From Archilochus colubris (taxonomy: Eukaryota; Chordata; Aves; Apodiformes; Trochilidae), in NCBI GenBank assembly GCA_023079485.1, contig CM041115.1:22808863-22872862 (forward strand): a stretch of 64,000 bases of DNA. Reading direction: 5' to 3'. Made by a program: the position numbers and the translations under genes. Position 1 is the stretch's first letter. Every line of letters starts with the position of its first letter. Positions 48,090-60,780 of this stretch are shown one piece after another. The notes below the pieces were generated by a model. The model saw nothing but the letters and a program-made list of their open reading frames with translations, searched no databases and was not told the DNA's origin.

Positions 48090-51000
48090 AGGATGGAGAC
48101 TGCCCAAGTGCTAGTGCCTCCTTGACTGTACATGATGAGTGGGTTTGAGCTGCATAAGTTGACTTTTTTGTTTCTTCCTAGCACAGCTGCTTTCTTTTGC
48201 TGATGCATGTGGCACCTTGATGTGGAAACTGCAATGATCCCCTGTCCAAGTCACATAAGCAACCCCAGCACCTCAGCCTGGCTTTGCTTCAGGTTGATGC
48301 TGACTTGTTCATGGCTAGTAGCAGATCTGCACCAACCTCTCATGAGCAAAGCACACTGGCAGAACAGGCTGAGGAAGTCTGGTCTGACACAGCCCATGCA
48401 AAAGTCCAGCCAGTAACAAACCTCCATCTGAGCTGGTGATAATCCTATTCCTTTGGTGCTACATAATGCAATTTAAAGCATTAAAACCAAATCTACTTTG
48501 CACAACCCCCCCAAAAAACACCTGTCGGCTTCTCTTAAGATACTTGGCTGTTATGCTAAAACAACAAGAACAAGTTATAATGGTTATTTCAGTAAGTAAT
48601 CTGTGAGAACGTGCTGACCTCTAAGACCTTATCTGGACTCCTGCTCAGATTCAGCACAATGTATTCTTCTCCCTGGGAGAGTGGCTGATTGCTGTGGATT
48701 ATTTCAGCTTTTCCAGCTTGCTTGTATAGACTACATGGTGCTACAATGCTTTTCACAAACTGGTAGTGGTCATGTTCTGCATGGAAACACATTGAGCATG
48801 CACCAAAGACATGGCAGCAGCGCAGAGCACTCTTCTTTGTAGTAGTGATCCAGCCCTTGCTCAGTCTTCTCCACTTGGGTCAGCCTTCATGAAGATGTGT
48901 TTCTAGAGAGTAAACCAGTGCTTGGAAGGAAAGTTGAGTGCTCCTGTGGGTGGATGTCAAGGGCCTGAAACACCCCTTCTGCTGGGTAGGTAGAGCTGGC
49001 ATGTAGAGGCAGGGCATCTAATGCTGTGCTTGTTTACTGCATCCCCGCTGCTATTTCCAACTGCATGACTCCGGCTGTGTTCCTGAGGGAGATTAAGGCT
49101 GCCCTTCTTTCTGTGAAGCCTTAGCTGAGATCATCTTCAGCTTTAGTATCTGTGCCTCAGCAGGGCCAAATCCTATTTTGCAAATAGGTTTATAACCAGT
49201 GCTGCTGTGATGGCTGCCATCTAAGGCAAGTGCACCCACGGATGTGCTGGGGACACCCACCACCAAAATTACAGTTCTTCTGCAACCTCATTGCAAAGCA
49301 GAAGCATACACTGGACAGTTGCTTCCTCCCAGGCAGTCACCAAAAATCTCTGCCCATGGTGCCCAAAGGATAAGTCCCAGGAGGAATCCCACTGGTGTGT
49401 GAGCAGCAGTCCTCTCTGTCAGCAGCCCTGGCTAAATTGAGGGCAGCCATAACTCCCAGCCAAGGCTTCCCAGCACAGTGAGATCACTCATGCAAAAAGC
49501 TTGGGGCCTCCTTGGTGGTGCTTTCACTGGGGTGATGCATGACATAAAAGTGACTGGTGCTGATCTAGTTGGGAAGTTAAGTATAAACAATTCTAGATAC
49601 ATTTGTAAGCATGGACAGTGACCTTCAAGATGCTTCAGTAAATGGGACTGTGATGCCCAAAGCTGAGCATGTTCAGCACATTATGGCCATGGCAGCCCAC
49701 TGAGCCACCTGGGTCTGACTTCCAGTGTCTCCTGTGTTGCTTGAAGGAGAGCATCTGCCCAGGGTGCTGGGGACCTCTTGGACAGACATGCATGGAAAAA
49801 ACATAAAGGCAGCATGTGTTTATGCTGTTTCTGCTGGGCCTACGAGAGCACTTTGTTCTTTCAAGACTATGCTATATCATACTCTTAAGAAAAGTACGTT
49901 TTCCTCCCAACATCCATTTCTAGAAGTTATAAAGAAGTGGCTGTATTCTATGCATTTCTTTTTGTTGTTGTATTATGCCTTTTTTTTCCCCCATGAAAAC
50001 CCCTCAAGCCCTTTATTTGGGTCTCTCAGCTTTAAAAACATGTAGTGTGTCAGTCTGACCCAGGATGTTGTCTCTCATGCCACTCAGTCATGCATTATGG
50101 TGGGAGAAGAGGCCAAAACCATAATAACACATGTGTGGTTTTTTGTCTTTCCCCAGGTGGGCCATTTTTTTCCCCTCATAGAATAAAAAACTTAGAAGGT
50201 ACACTTTAGTCTTGAAAAGCCATCCTTGTCAGACCATTTTAGAACTACACTAGAGGCAGACCTCCCTTGCAAAGGAGCAAGACCAACATCACTTTTGGGG
50301 GTTTGAGATGTACACTTGCTAACTCAGATTGAGTTTGACCTGGACAGCAAGCTCCTGCCTACCTGTCTGGTAGACAAAGCTTGGTAGAAACCAAGCCAGT
50401 GTCCTGTGGTTTGGGCAGCTGCCCCAACCTCCTCTCTCCAGGGTGACCTCAGGCACTTAAGCAGAAGCCAGGTCTGCTGAATCTGGGGGGAAAAAAATCA
50501 AAACTTCTGTCTCAGTAAAAATGTGAAAACACTGCATTTTAAAAATCAAACTCTTCTGTTTAAGAAGTGTCTTTTCTGACACTTCTGTTGAAGTGGGGCT
50601 AAAATGACTTCTTAAATTTGCAGTTCATTTGAATTTCTTAGTCTGTTTGCTGAGAACTGACTAAGCAGTTTTGCCAAGTTTCAACCACCAGGTCTAAATG
50701 TGATGTCATTCAGGGCTGATAAGTATTGCTTCTGGCTATAAAACTTTTATTTTCCTGGTGTTACACTTCTACAATTTCAGTGGTTCACAGTTTGAGATTT
50801 CAAGGTAAGTAGTTTATGGAGAGTCCTTCAAAGAGGGAATGGACAAGGTGCTCTTCCCCAGACATGACTTATGGGTTTTTATTTCTTTTTAGCTGCCTTA
50901 CACAGACCACACCAAAATCGTTTGCCATTCATTTTTTTTGTCTTTATGCCTTAGTATAGAAAAATAGTACCATCAGCTCTTCACATGGGCCATGCTTGCA

Positions 51001-51454
51001 TGTTGCTTTGAGTGTGATTTTGTATTTAAATAATAATGCTACTTCTATAAAACTTCAGGACAAATCTTCTGTCCACCAGATATGTTCCAGTAATGCTAAA
51101 GCAGCAAACAATGAGGATATCAGTATACCCACTTTCCCAGCATCTTGACATAATTTAACCAGCAGGATATAACACGAAGATGCAGCTGGCTTCTTCCAGT
51201 ATGCCACTTTCAGCCTGCAGCTGATTTGTGTAAACAGTTATTTTCTCAATAATCTCTTATACAAGGAGACTTCCTGTGAGTTGTATAATTTGAGGCAGAA
51301 AAAACAGTGAGCAAAAATCATTGGGAGAGCTAGAGCATGAAAGGAAAGCAATAGGTGCTTTTCTGTTGTCTGATTGCCAGCAGTGATGTGTGTTGAGACC
51401 GCACGTCGCCTACGTCTGGTTTCCCAAGCTAATGGCTGCAAGTTCATCTGCTTC
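48090..51454. other. Intergenic DNA without recognised gene
   Basis: Mixed-composition sequence, somewhat GC-richer at 48800-49450. No exon-like frame, RNA gene or identifiable repeat seen. Confidence 0.5.
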
Positions 51455-52589
51455 CACAGAATCACAGAATCACAGAATCCTAGGGGTTGGAAGGGACCTC
51501 GAAAGATCATCTAGTCCAACCCCCCCTGCCAGAGCAGGGCCACCTAGAGTACATCACATAGGAACGTGTCCAGACGGGTTTTGAATGTCTCCAGTGAAGG
51601 AGACTCCACGACCCCCCTGGGCAGCCTGTTCCAGGGCTCTGTCACCCTTACAGGAAAAAAATTTTTTTCGAATATTCAACTTGAACCTCCTGTGCTCCAA
51701 TTTACACCCATTACCCCTTGTCCTATCACTGGTCACTACTGAGAAGAGCCTAACTCCATCTCCCTGACACTCACCCCTTACATATTTGAAAACATTGATG
51801 AGGTCACCCCTCAGTCTCCTTTTCTCCAGACTAAAGAGACCCAGCTCCTTCAGCCTTTCCTCATAAGGGAGATGTTCCACTCCCTTAATCATCTTAGTAG
51901 CTCTGCGCTGGACTCTTTCAAGCACTTCCCTGTCCTTCTTGAACTGAGGGGCCCAGAACTGGACACAATACTCCAGGTGCGGCCTCACCAATGCAGAATA
52001 GAGGGGGAGGAGAACCTCTCTTGACCTACTAACCACACCCTTTCTAATGCACCCCAGGATGCCATTGGCCTTCTTGGCCACAAGGGCACATTGCTGGCTC
52101 ATGGTCATCTTCTTGTCAACCAGGACCCCCAGGTCTCTTTCACCTACACTGCTCTCCAACCTATACTGGGACATCTTGTTGTTCTTCCCCAAATGCAAGA
52201 CTCTACACTTCCCCTTGTTGAATTTCATCATGTTTCTCTCTGCCCAACTCTCCAGCCTGTCTAAGTCTCTCTGAATGGCAGCACAGCCCTCTGGTGTGTC
52301 AGCCACTCCTCCCAGCTTAGTGTCATCAGCAAACTTGCTGAGGGTGCATTCTATACCCTCATCCAAGTCGTTGATGAAGATATTAAACACCGGTCCCAGC
52401 ACCGACCCCTGAGGGACTCCACTAGTCACACACCTCCAACCAGATTCTGCCCCATTGACTACAACTCTCTGACTCCTTCCTTTCAACCAGTTCCTGATCC
52501 ACCTCACTACCTGATCACCAAACCCATATTTGATCAACTTATCTACAAGGATGCTGTGAGAGACGGTGTCAAATGCTTTACTGAAATCC
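51455..52589 (-). mobile_element. Young-looking CR1 LINE, 5' truncated, reverse transcriptase nearly open
   Basis: The 3' end lies on the left with three CACAGAAT tail repeats, then GGGGTTGGAAGGGACCTC. The minus strand reads continuously from the truncation point at 52589 ([13 protein letters not shown]) through [32 protein letters not shown] and the catalytic FADD ([11 protein letters not shown]). It continues through [60 protein letters not shown] and [20 protein letters not shown] to [10 protein letters not shown] near 51660. There the frame slips at an A7/T7 homopolymer; the conserved C-terminal words ([20 protein letters not shown]) continue in the neighbouring frame to a TAG. Only the last third of ORF2 is present, so it cannot move on its own. 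It is much better preserved than the other copies here. Confidence 0.95.
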
Positions 52590-55500
52590 TCTGAACTTAA
52601 TGTTTCCCTTCACCCCCAGCTCAATGTAAGGTGTACACCAAAACTGGGACACATGAGCAGGAAAACCAACAGTGAAAGGTGGCAGAGATGGAGCTGTTAA
52701 CTTCACAGATTTCTGGCTAAATAGCTTGAAAAGTGAAGAGCAGAGAGAGAGGAAAGACAAAAAAGGAAACAAGAAACATTAGAAAAGGCAGAAAAAATTA
52801 AAATGGTTGAGGAGTCAATAGCACAGATTGACAAGGTAGATAGTATGTCATCTCAGTAAGAAGTAAAGTAGCTCGTTACAGAGAAATGAGAGGAAGATAT
52901 CTTTCTTACCCTGGAAGGTATCATTTTTCCTGCAAATGCATAGGATCAGTAGATATTAGATGTCGGGGGATAAAGAGGTTTCTCTGTCTTATTTATCAGG
53001 AACCAAATCCTATAATTTCTATATAAAGACAATGACTCAGACTGTGTATATTGATAATTTATAGCATCAGCACTACGTTTCCCGCAATGTGAGCATTAGA
53101 TTTCACATTACTCTAGACATACAGCTAAAAGCTGCCTCTAATCCAGAGTGTAGCCAACAGCAGGGAAACAAAAAACCACAGATAAATTCATCAACTGAAA
53201 GGATGCAGGGGAGGCTCCTCACCTTTCAGCTCAGATGTCTTTGTCAGAGTGGTTGGGGCCAGGGGGCTCCCACACTTCCTACCTCACTGCAGTGTCACAA
53301 GCAGGTATGGTCCCTGGGGAGCCTTTTTGTCCTTTAGAAAGACAGGGCAATCACTTTAAAAGTATGTTACTGTAGAATGGCTGCAGTTTTAATATCAATC
53401 TGTAACAGAATTATCAGTTTAGTAAGGGAATGCTCCTCCCGCTCTGAAGCCTTGCAGCAGCATGTGGCATACTGTACTCCAGGGATGCCTTTCACATCTG
53501 TACATGGGACAAAATGCAAACAGCCAGTGTAACAGCAGCTGAAGGGACTTTCCAGGCTCCTGACCCTCTCTCATGCTCAGCTGAGGCAGTGATTTTTCCC
53601 TTAGGGCTGGAATGCCTGTTTGTAGTAAGCAGATGTCCCCACTCCGCCTGCAGTCCTCCCTTCTGTAAGTATCTGCTCTACAGAATGAAGTGGTTTTGCC
53701 CCATATACAACATAGTGGAAGAAATTATCTGACTGGGATCTTCCTGATTCTAATTTTTAATTGTTTTTAGGGTTTTTTTAGTTTTTCTGCTCCTACCCAC
53801 TTCCTGCACACTTGCTCCCAGCTTGCCAAATGTTCATACTGCTTACTGGGCGCACAGCCACAAACAGCTTCATGTTTGAGAGGTTGCAGGTTTCTTCACA
53901 CTCCTACAAAACTTTGAAGATGAACTTGTTATGGAGCATTCCAAATAAGAAATCCCAGCACTGACTGTATGGACTGGAATATACTTTTGAGTTTTACTAT
54001 AAAAAGCATCCTAACCACAGGCCAGCAAAAGCAGAGTCGTGCATTTATTGGACTGATAAGTTAGGCTGCGGTTAAGAGTAGGGCGTGCTATGTGTTTTGT
54101 CAATAGCATATCCTGGTTTCCTCCTGAGAGGAAAGCAGGCTGATAACTGTATACTCCAATAAGACCAGCACTAAGACACAAACACAAAAGGACATGTCCA
54201 GATCTCTACTTTGGCTTACCTTACATGGCCCTCACGTGAAGTTCTTTGTGTACCTAGATGGCTCACACTGTAGCCCAGCTTATATTCACCTCTGCAATGG
54301 TGAGATTTAATTGAATCAAAGATGAGCTGGTACAGAAAGGTGTGGGTGAAACAGAGAGAAGAGGCACCACAAAGATGTTCAGGCAACAAATACAGTCAGC
54401 AGATGTCTTCTTGTGAATATCACGGTGAAGATGTAAGAAAGATTTCATCACACTAATGCTGTGGGAAGCCCTGTGCATAGCTCAAGCATGTCAGAAAAGA
54501 ATACAAGGAAGCTATTAGTCCATTGGTGGCTTTTGAGAACTGCTTGGGTAATTTTTTGTCAATATTAAGCTCCTGTTCATGTAATTTATCTTATACACTC
54601 AAGTTTCAAAATAATGATCTTCTTATGAGAGCGGTAGATCAGCAATTAGCAGATGCCCTGCACAGAACAAGGACTTGTTCTGCAATAGTGCTCAGAGGCA
54701 GAGAGTGTATAATCATTTTTACAGTCAGTGTGCTTAATTCATATCTTCTAAAGATGACAGACTCTTGTGGTTGCCTTTTCCTTCTTGCTCACCTTTTCTG
54801 ATATTTCCGTAAAGCACAACAATCCCCCAGAACAGCTAAAAAGGAGTCAGCATCCTCTGCCCACAAGTTGTCTGTCTCTGTAGTAAGTTTCTCTGATTTT
54901 ATCAAATGTGTGATATGGGGTGATACTGTGATTCTTATAAATGAATACTATCTAAAGTCAGAAGTGTTCTAGTTGACAAAAACAGGTAATTCTTATGAAG
55001 ATTGTAATCACCTTTTATTTTTCTTCCTTAATAGCAGTCTAAACTCCACGTTTCAACCCTCCTCCATGTCAGGATTGATACTTGTGAAGAAGTTGCCCTG
55101 ATGGTCAGGCCAAGGTGTGCAGCCACACTTAGGTAAGGAAGGGAACATGGATTCATTGCATTGCAGAGGGTCAAATACTATCAGCATGTTTATTTGATCA
55201 GATACTGTTTCATCACATTGTTGGGAATGGTTTTGTGCTCCTCAGCATCAGTCTACCTCTATCTGATAATTGCTGGGGGAGCAAGAACAATTCCCATGCT
55301 GCACCAATGCACAATGCAAGCTCAATTAGGCAATCCACTTCTAGCTACTGCCTCCAAACCTCTAGCCTGGGGGCAGGTTATTTCTTTGCCTGAAAGTGGC
55401 AGCTGTGTCATGATTCCTTTGACCTGCTTGTGACTGGGGCAGCTGGATTTCCAGCCACATTTTGGGGGCAACTACAGAGAAAAGAAGAGTTCTGCTTCAG

Positions 55501-57849
55501 ACTCAGAAATCTCTTTTTTTTGAGCCATAGGAAGTGCAGAGAGTTGCCAGGTTCCATACAAAGGAAAAAAGCAGTGGGTGAGAGGAAAAGTAATTTCAGA
55601 TAATTGTGCTGCCTCTGCTTTACAATATCTGCTTTAAAATGGGAGGCTTCACAACCCAAGCTCCTTTTCTTTATCTCCTCACACAATGTTGAGGTGAGAT
55701 GGACCATGTCTCACTGACTGCTTTGATTTTCATGGAAGAACAGCAAATGTCTGTATAAAAATTAACCCACTTCATTCTAGTTTGTGCACGGAGTCCTGCA
55801 TTTCATTTGAATTGGCCTCGAAAAAAAAATCCTAACTCAAATATTTTGACCTGCTGCTGGGCCATAGAAATCTATTCTTAGCAGCAAGTGGTGCTATGGC
55901 AACCATTCCTTCATGATGACACAGTAGCAGAATTCTATCTTCTTTTAATCCATAACTCCCAAAACACCTTCTGCACATCCCAAGTCACCTAGCTTTCCCC
56001 ACCCTCTCCACAGTCAGCAAAGCAGCTCCTTCCCAATTTATTTTTCTAGTTCAGTCTGAGGCAAAGCTATCTTGAGCCAATTTAAATAGATCTGAAATAA
56101 CATATTCAGTCCCAGCTGTCATAACCTATATTGCAGGATATTCCTCTTACTTTCCTGTGACACTTTCGCTGTTGCTCATATGATCTTTTTTTCCCCTCTG
56201 GGCTTGCTAAATTATTCTTTGACATGGACTCTGTCATATATTACTCTTCATATATCCCACCAAAGGCAAGTTGTCAACTTGAAATCTTCTGCTTACACAT
56301 TTTTTAATCCATATAACATACTATTTATTCAGAGCTTAATATTTCTGTGCAAAGCCTCTTGTAAAAAGACTGCTTTGTGTTTTATGAATTAATTTATCTT
56401 CATTACAATATCTAGACTTTTGGCAGCCCCTGTGTATTGCGAACTTGCTTTGACTGGGACCTATCTACATCCATGCTGACATGGTCTCTGCCTTAATGAG
56501 CTGAAGACCTGGTATTATAAACATGTTCAGAGCCATCCATTATGCATTCTTATCTGTTAGCAATAGATCTGCAGAAAAATCTGAAATGTTTCCACTCTCC
56601 CTATTCGTGCTAATTATCTACTAATTTCTCAAGTACACTGTGGGCTTGTACATGGCATCCTGCTAGTAATTAGGAGCTGCAAGCGCTGTTTGCTCAAGTA
56701 CTGAGCCACCTACCACTTTCACAACATTTGGTGAGTAATTGGACGATTTGTGTGTTCAGTACATCCCATATGCCATGAATGTCTTCAAGTGACACTACAC
56801 TGATAACAACAACATGGGTAAAAAGTTCTGCAGGTTAATAGTTAAATTCATCCCTGAAGTAACCTCAGCGACCATCCTGCAGGTGGAAAAGCACCACACA
56901 AGGCCTGTGAGTATAAAGCATCTCTTCCTGCTCAGGTTTGCTCTGTGCTGCTGTCCTGCCAGCATCCCACCTGTTCTGTGTGCACAGTACTGACTTGCTG
57001 AGGCACGGCTGGTAATATCACTTACAGCTCTTCAGCAGGGCCACACAGGCATTAGAAAAGTAAATTGTCATTTCCAGAATATGGGCACGAATAAAAAAAC
57101 CTGTCCTGATTTCTCTGCCATAATAATAATTATTTATAATACAAATTATGTTAACCTTCCTCCTCTCATAAAAGGTGTTTTAGCCCTCCAGTGAGAAAGA
57201 CTGGAGACAAACTAAGTGTAATATACTGTTTTAAAATTAAGCACTGCTCTTTAGATTCTTTATTATTTAATTTTGCTGATCCTGAAAAGCATTTTAAGGT
57301 GACGATCTTCCTTTCATTAAATGTAATTAACTGAGATTTTTTAATCTCATCTCAGTCTTCCCTACTGAAATGTAAATCTTCTAAAATACATCTTGTTCAC
57401 ATTCTGTGTACTCCTTCCAGTCATCCAGTCATCTTCCCACTCCACAGAGGATGAACCTAAGCAGGAAAAAGGGAAGGGAGAGCAGGTCCGGCTGCAGAGC
57501 CTTCCTCTGCCTCAGTTGTGGAATGAGGGACCTGAGCTTCACCCTCAGCCTCTGACGTGTAGCAGTTTCATTTTTTGTCAGCACCTCTTAATTGAGCCAC
57601 GGGTTTGAACTCAATGTTTATGACACAAGTGAATGCCTTGAGCCATCTGTCCACCCAGCCTGCCATGTTGTCATCCGGGGGGTACTGGGGCCCCCATGAG
57701 GAGCATCTCCAGGCAGAAAGGAAGGGACAGCCTAATGCAATCAGAGGAGGAATTTGGACACTCAGCCCCTAAGGCCTGTGGTCTGTCCACCAAGGTCTAG
57801 GACAAGCCTCTTTGCCTGGTGTTAATCAAGCTACACTTTCATTTATATT

Positions 57850-57873
57850 AAAAAAAAAAAAAAAAAAAAAAAA
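57850..57873. repeat. Poly(A) tract, 24 bases
   Basis: Uninterrupted run of A. Confidence 0.95.
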
Positions 57874-58397
57874 GGTACCTCCTGGCAGTAAAGGCCCTGC
57901 TGCCTGCTGCTTTAGTGCACCCTGGGCCTGTGTTTTCAGCAAAATCCCCACAGGCAGGCTGCAGCCTCCACAGACATGAGAAGGACATGTCCCAGAGGCT
58001 CCCATTCTGACAGCATCTCTCGTGTCATTGCAGAAACTCCCTCCTGCTGCGCCTGCATAAACAAATCCGTGTTGTATGTGTGCATCTGCATAGTCAATGT
58101 GAGTTTTCTGAAGTTTCTGGGGGTGCAGGAGGGGGAAGAAGCATAAACCCCACTGGGATTAACTCTGCCTGGCTGTGCCTTCTTCGCGTTCTATCTGCTC
58201 CTCCCCCCTGGCTCCTGCCAAGCTTTTTCTCCCTCTCACACCCACAGACAGGGACGAGCTGTCCCGGCAGTTACTAAATGTGCCAGCTCAGCGGCCGAAG
58301 GGCAGCTCCCTTCCCTTCCCAGGCACTTTCTGGCAGACACACTCAAAACTGAAGGTTCTTTGAGTTGGTTTTGGGTTTTGGGTTTTTTTTGTTGTGT

Positions 58398-58399
<2 letters not shown>

Positions 58400-58431
<32 letters not shown>
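58400..58431. repeat. Poly(T) tract, 32 bases
   Basis: Uninterrupted run of T, preceded by T/G-rich words. It lies 526 bases after the poly(A) tract, so the two form complementary inverted arms. Confidence 0.95.
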
Positions 58432-58432
<1 letters not shown>

Positions 58433-59354
58433 TTTTGTTTGTGCCTACTGGAGATCCTGGGAGCCACCTACTCATGCACTGGGCACCCACAGCCAGAAGT
58501 CTCTGAGCTCATCTGTGTGTTGATAAATGTGATGAAAGCCATGGAGGCAGTCCACATCACTGACCCCCTTTGTCAGTGTCCCCCGTGGGACTTTTATTTG
58601 GCCAATCCCTTGTGCTTTGCATCATGCCTTATGGTTGTTTCAGTCTATTGTGCCTTTAGCATGTGTTTTTAACTGGGTAATTATTTTATCCTTATGCTAA
58701 GCATGTACCCCATCATTAGGAGCACCATGTGTTAAGTTCATGTACATCTTCAAGTACTGTATTTGGATGCTTTTGTCATAAAATACCGCAGGTGTCTTGT
58801 GGTAGCCTCAGACAGTCCTTTGATGGGCTCCAGACATCCTCCTCATTGGCCCATTATTTGCTTGTTTACCAGTTGCACTCTCAATCAACCTATTATATTA
58901 ATTACAACATTGCAGTAATTAGGTTTCCAGTTTTTCAGGCCTGCTTGGTGGTATTTCAGCCTGTAAGTACACACAGGAGGAACAAACACTGCTGATTTGT
59001 GTTGCATACCAAACCAAAGCAAACAGATAGCAGGGAAGGACATGGGTGTCTGCAAGGACATTGGGCACTGCAGGGCAGCACAAGCTCCTAACTTCACCTC
59101 CTCTGCACAGATTTCCCCAATGAAAGGAAAATTTGACCCCTAGATCCATTTTAACTTGCAAGAATTGAGATTTCCCAAGCCATTATCCAAGAGCAGTAGT
59201 TGTTTCATCTCATCTTTAGCGTTTATTTTCCAGTTGCAAGAAGTTTCTCAGTCTTCCTCACGCCAGATCTCCTGGAAACTTCTCTTATTTTGTTTTTTCC
59301 TTAATTTTTGTTTTATTTTTTGATAGTCAGTTGTTCTCTGTGTGCCATCCTGTA

Positions 59355-59450
59355 GGAATTATTTGCAATAACATTTTATTCCTATAGAAATGCATTTATT
59401 TCCTAAAGGAATAGTTTGCAATAAACACATTTTATTCTTCTGCATTTGCC
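59355..59450. repeat. Diverged tandem duplication, about 50-bp unit
   Basis: Unit one starts GGAATTATTTGCAATAACAT (59355) and unit two GGAATAGTTTGCAATAAACA (59408). Both continue through CATTTTATTC and GCATTT with small indels. Confidence 0.7.
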
Positions 59451-60643
59451 ACACTGAAAAGATTGTGTCATGTTCAGATATTTTCCTGTACTTGTGCAAA
59501 AATATATGATCTTGGTCATGTGCTTGACATTAAATTAAGGTGATTTACTTCCACACCACCCTCCCTAACCTCACACTGTCATCCTGCCATCCTCACCCTC
59601 TCCATTACAAGGCTTCCTACACCATGAGTGTTTACATCAGTGGAGTCTGTGCAGGAATTCTTTCTGCCAAATGAAGTCTTACTCACCAAGCAGCAGCTTC
59701 TTGCTATATTTAGCACTGTTTTCCTCACCGTGCAGACTCTACAGTGTATCCCAGAAAATACCTGTGGTTTCTGTGGAAGCTTCACACCATTTGCATATTA
59801 AATTCCACCTGTTGCTCCTGTTTTCTGCAGAGGATCAAGCTGGAATAGAGATGTTTCCCATAAAGCTTCTGGGTCACTTGGAACTAATATTATTCCAGCT
59901 CCAGCAAAAAAGTAGCAGCATGGTAAGCAGTCTGGGAACCCCAACATAGTTGTCAAAAGAAGACACCAGCCCCTAAAACTGGCAAGAACCTTGCCATGTA
60001 GGCCGGAGCCGAGGAATAGTGGGCACCCACTGAGTGCACCAGGGGTAATGGTGTGCAATGTTCTGCACACTGCAAGAACTTCAGGAACCAAAGACATGGC
60101 CAGGACCCTCCAATCCTAGGCAGTTTAGCTGAGGCTAATCACCAGATTGTCCAGAAAAAAATTTTTTCAGGCCCAGTCTGTGCTAACGTCTCAATGGGAT
60201 GCTGTGTTTTGGTATAAGAATCGTTCATGCTTGGGAGTCGCAGGGCTGGAGAGCTAACATGGGGCAGCAGTCGGTGCAGGAAAGGCAGAAGAGGCTGTGC
60301 TTGCACATTGAAATACTTCCTTATAGGAGATGACAATTTTATAGTTAAATCACAGTCTTTATAAATACATATTTATTCAGTGCTAACAAGATGGAAAAAA
60401 AATATTAATACAATAGTGCATGGTTTAGTTCTTGTTAAGGGAAAATGAAAAATTGGATGGGTTTTTAGGTTGAGCACATTCCCTGTTCTTATCAAATATG
60501 TGGCACGTTTCCTTTGTCCCTTATCTTCTGCAGCATTTTTTACTTCCTTTAAAATAATCCTCCTGCTGAAATACAGACAGGTACATCTGATTATTGCATT
60601 GGGGTAACATTCCTCAATTGCTATATCAATATGTCCTTGTTTT

Positions 60644-60780
60644 TCTTCTCCTTCTCCTTCTCCTTCTCCTTCTCCTTCTCCTTCTCCTTCTCCTTCTCCT
60701 TCTCCTTCTCCTTCTCCTTCTCCTTCTCCTTCTCCTTCTCCTTCTCCTTCCTCCCTCTCCCTCTGCCTCTCCTTTCCCAG
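60644..60780. repeat. (CTTCTC)n hexanucleotide array, polypyrimidine
   Basis: About 17-18 essentially perfect copies of CTTCTC occupy 60644-60750, continuing as imperfect pyrimidine-only sequence to about 60780. The plus strand is pure pyrimidine, the minus strand pure purine (GAGAAG), and the array has mirror symmetry. Frames through it give poly-Leu, or Gly-Glu and Lys-Glu alternations, which are artefacts. Confidence 0.97.

Larger units (their letters stand above)
52590..60643. other. 8 kb of AT-rich intergenic DNA, no gene recognised
   Basis: No exon or RNA gene is supported. It contains a 24-base poly(A) (57850-57873), a 32-base poly(T) (58400-58431), and an old tandem duplication (59355-59450). 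Very AT-rich segments at about 56160-56400 and 57100-57360 look transposon-free but carry no coding signal. Confidence 0.5.

Noticed and set aside
51554..52537. A 327-codon minus-strand frame as a host gene
   Set aside because: It is the reverse-transcriptase part of a CR1 retroposon, identified by FADD and the flanking CR1 motifs and 3' tail.
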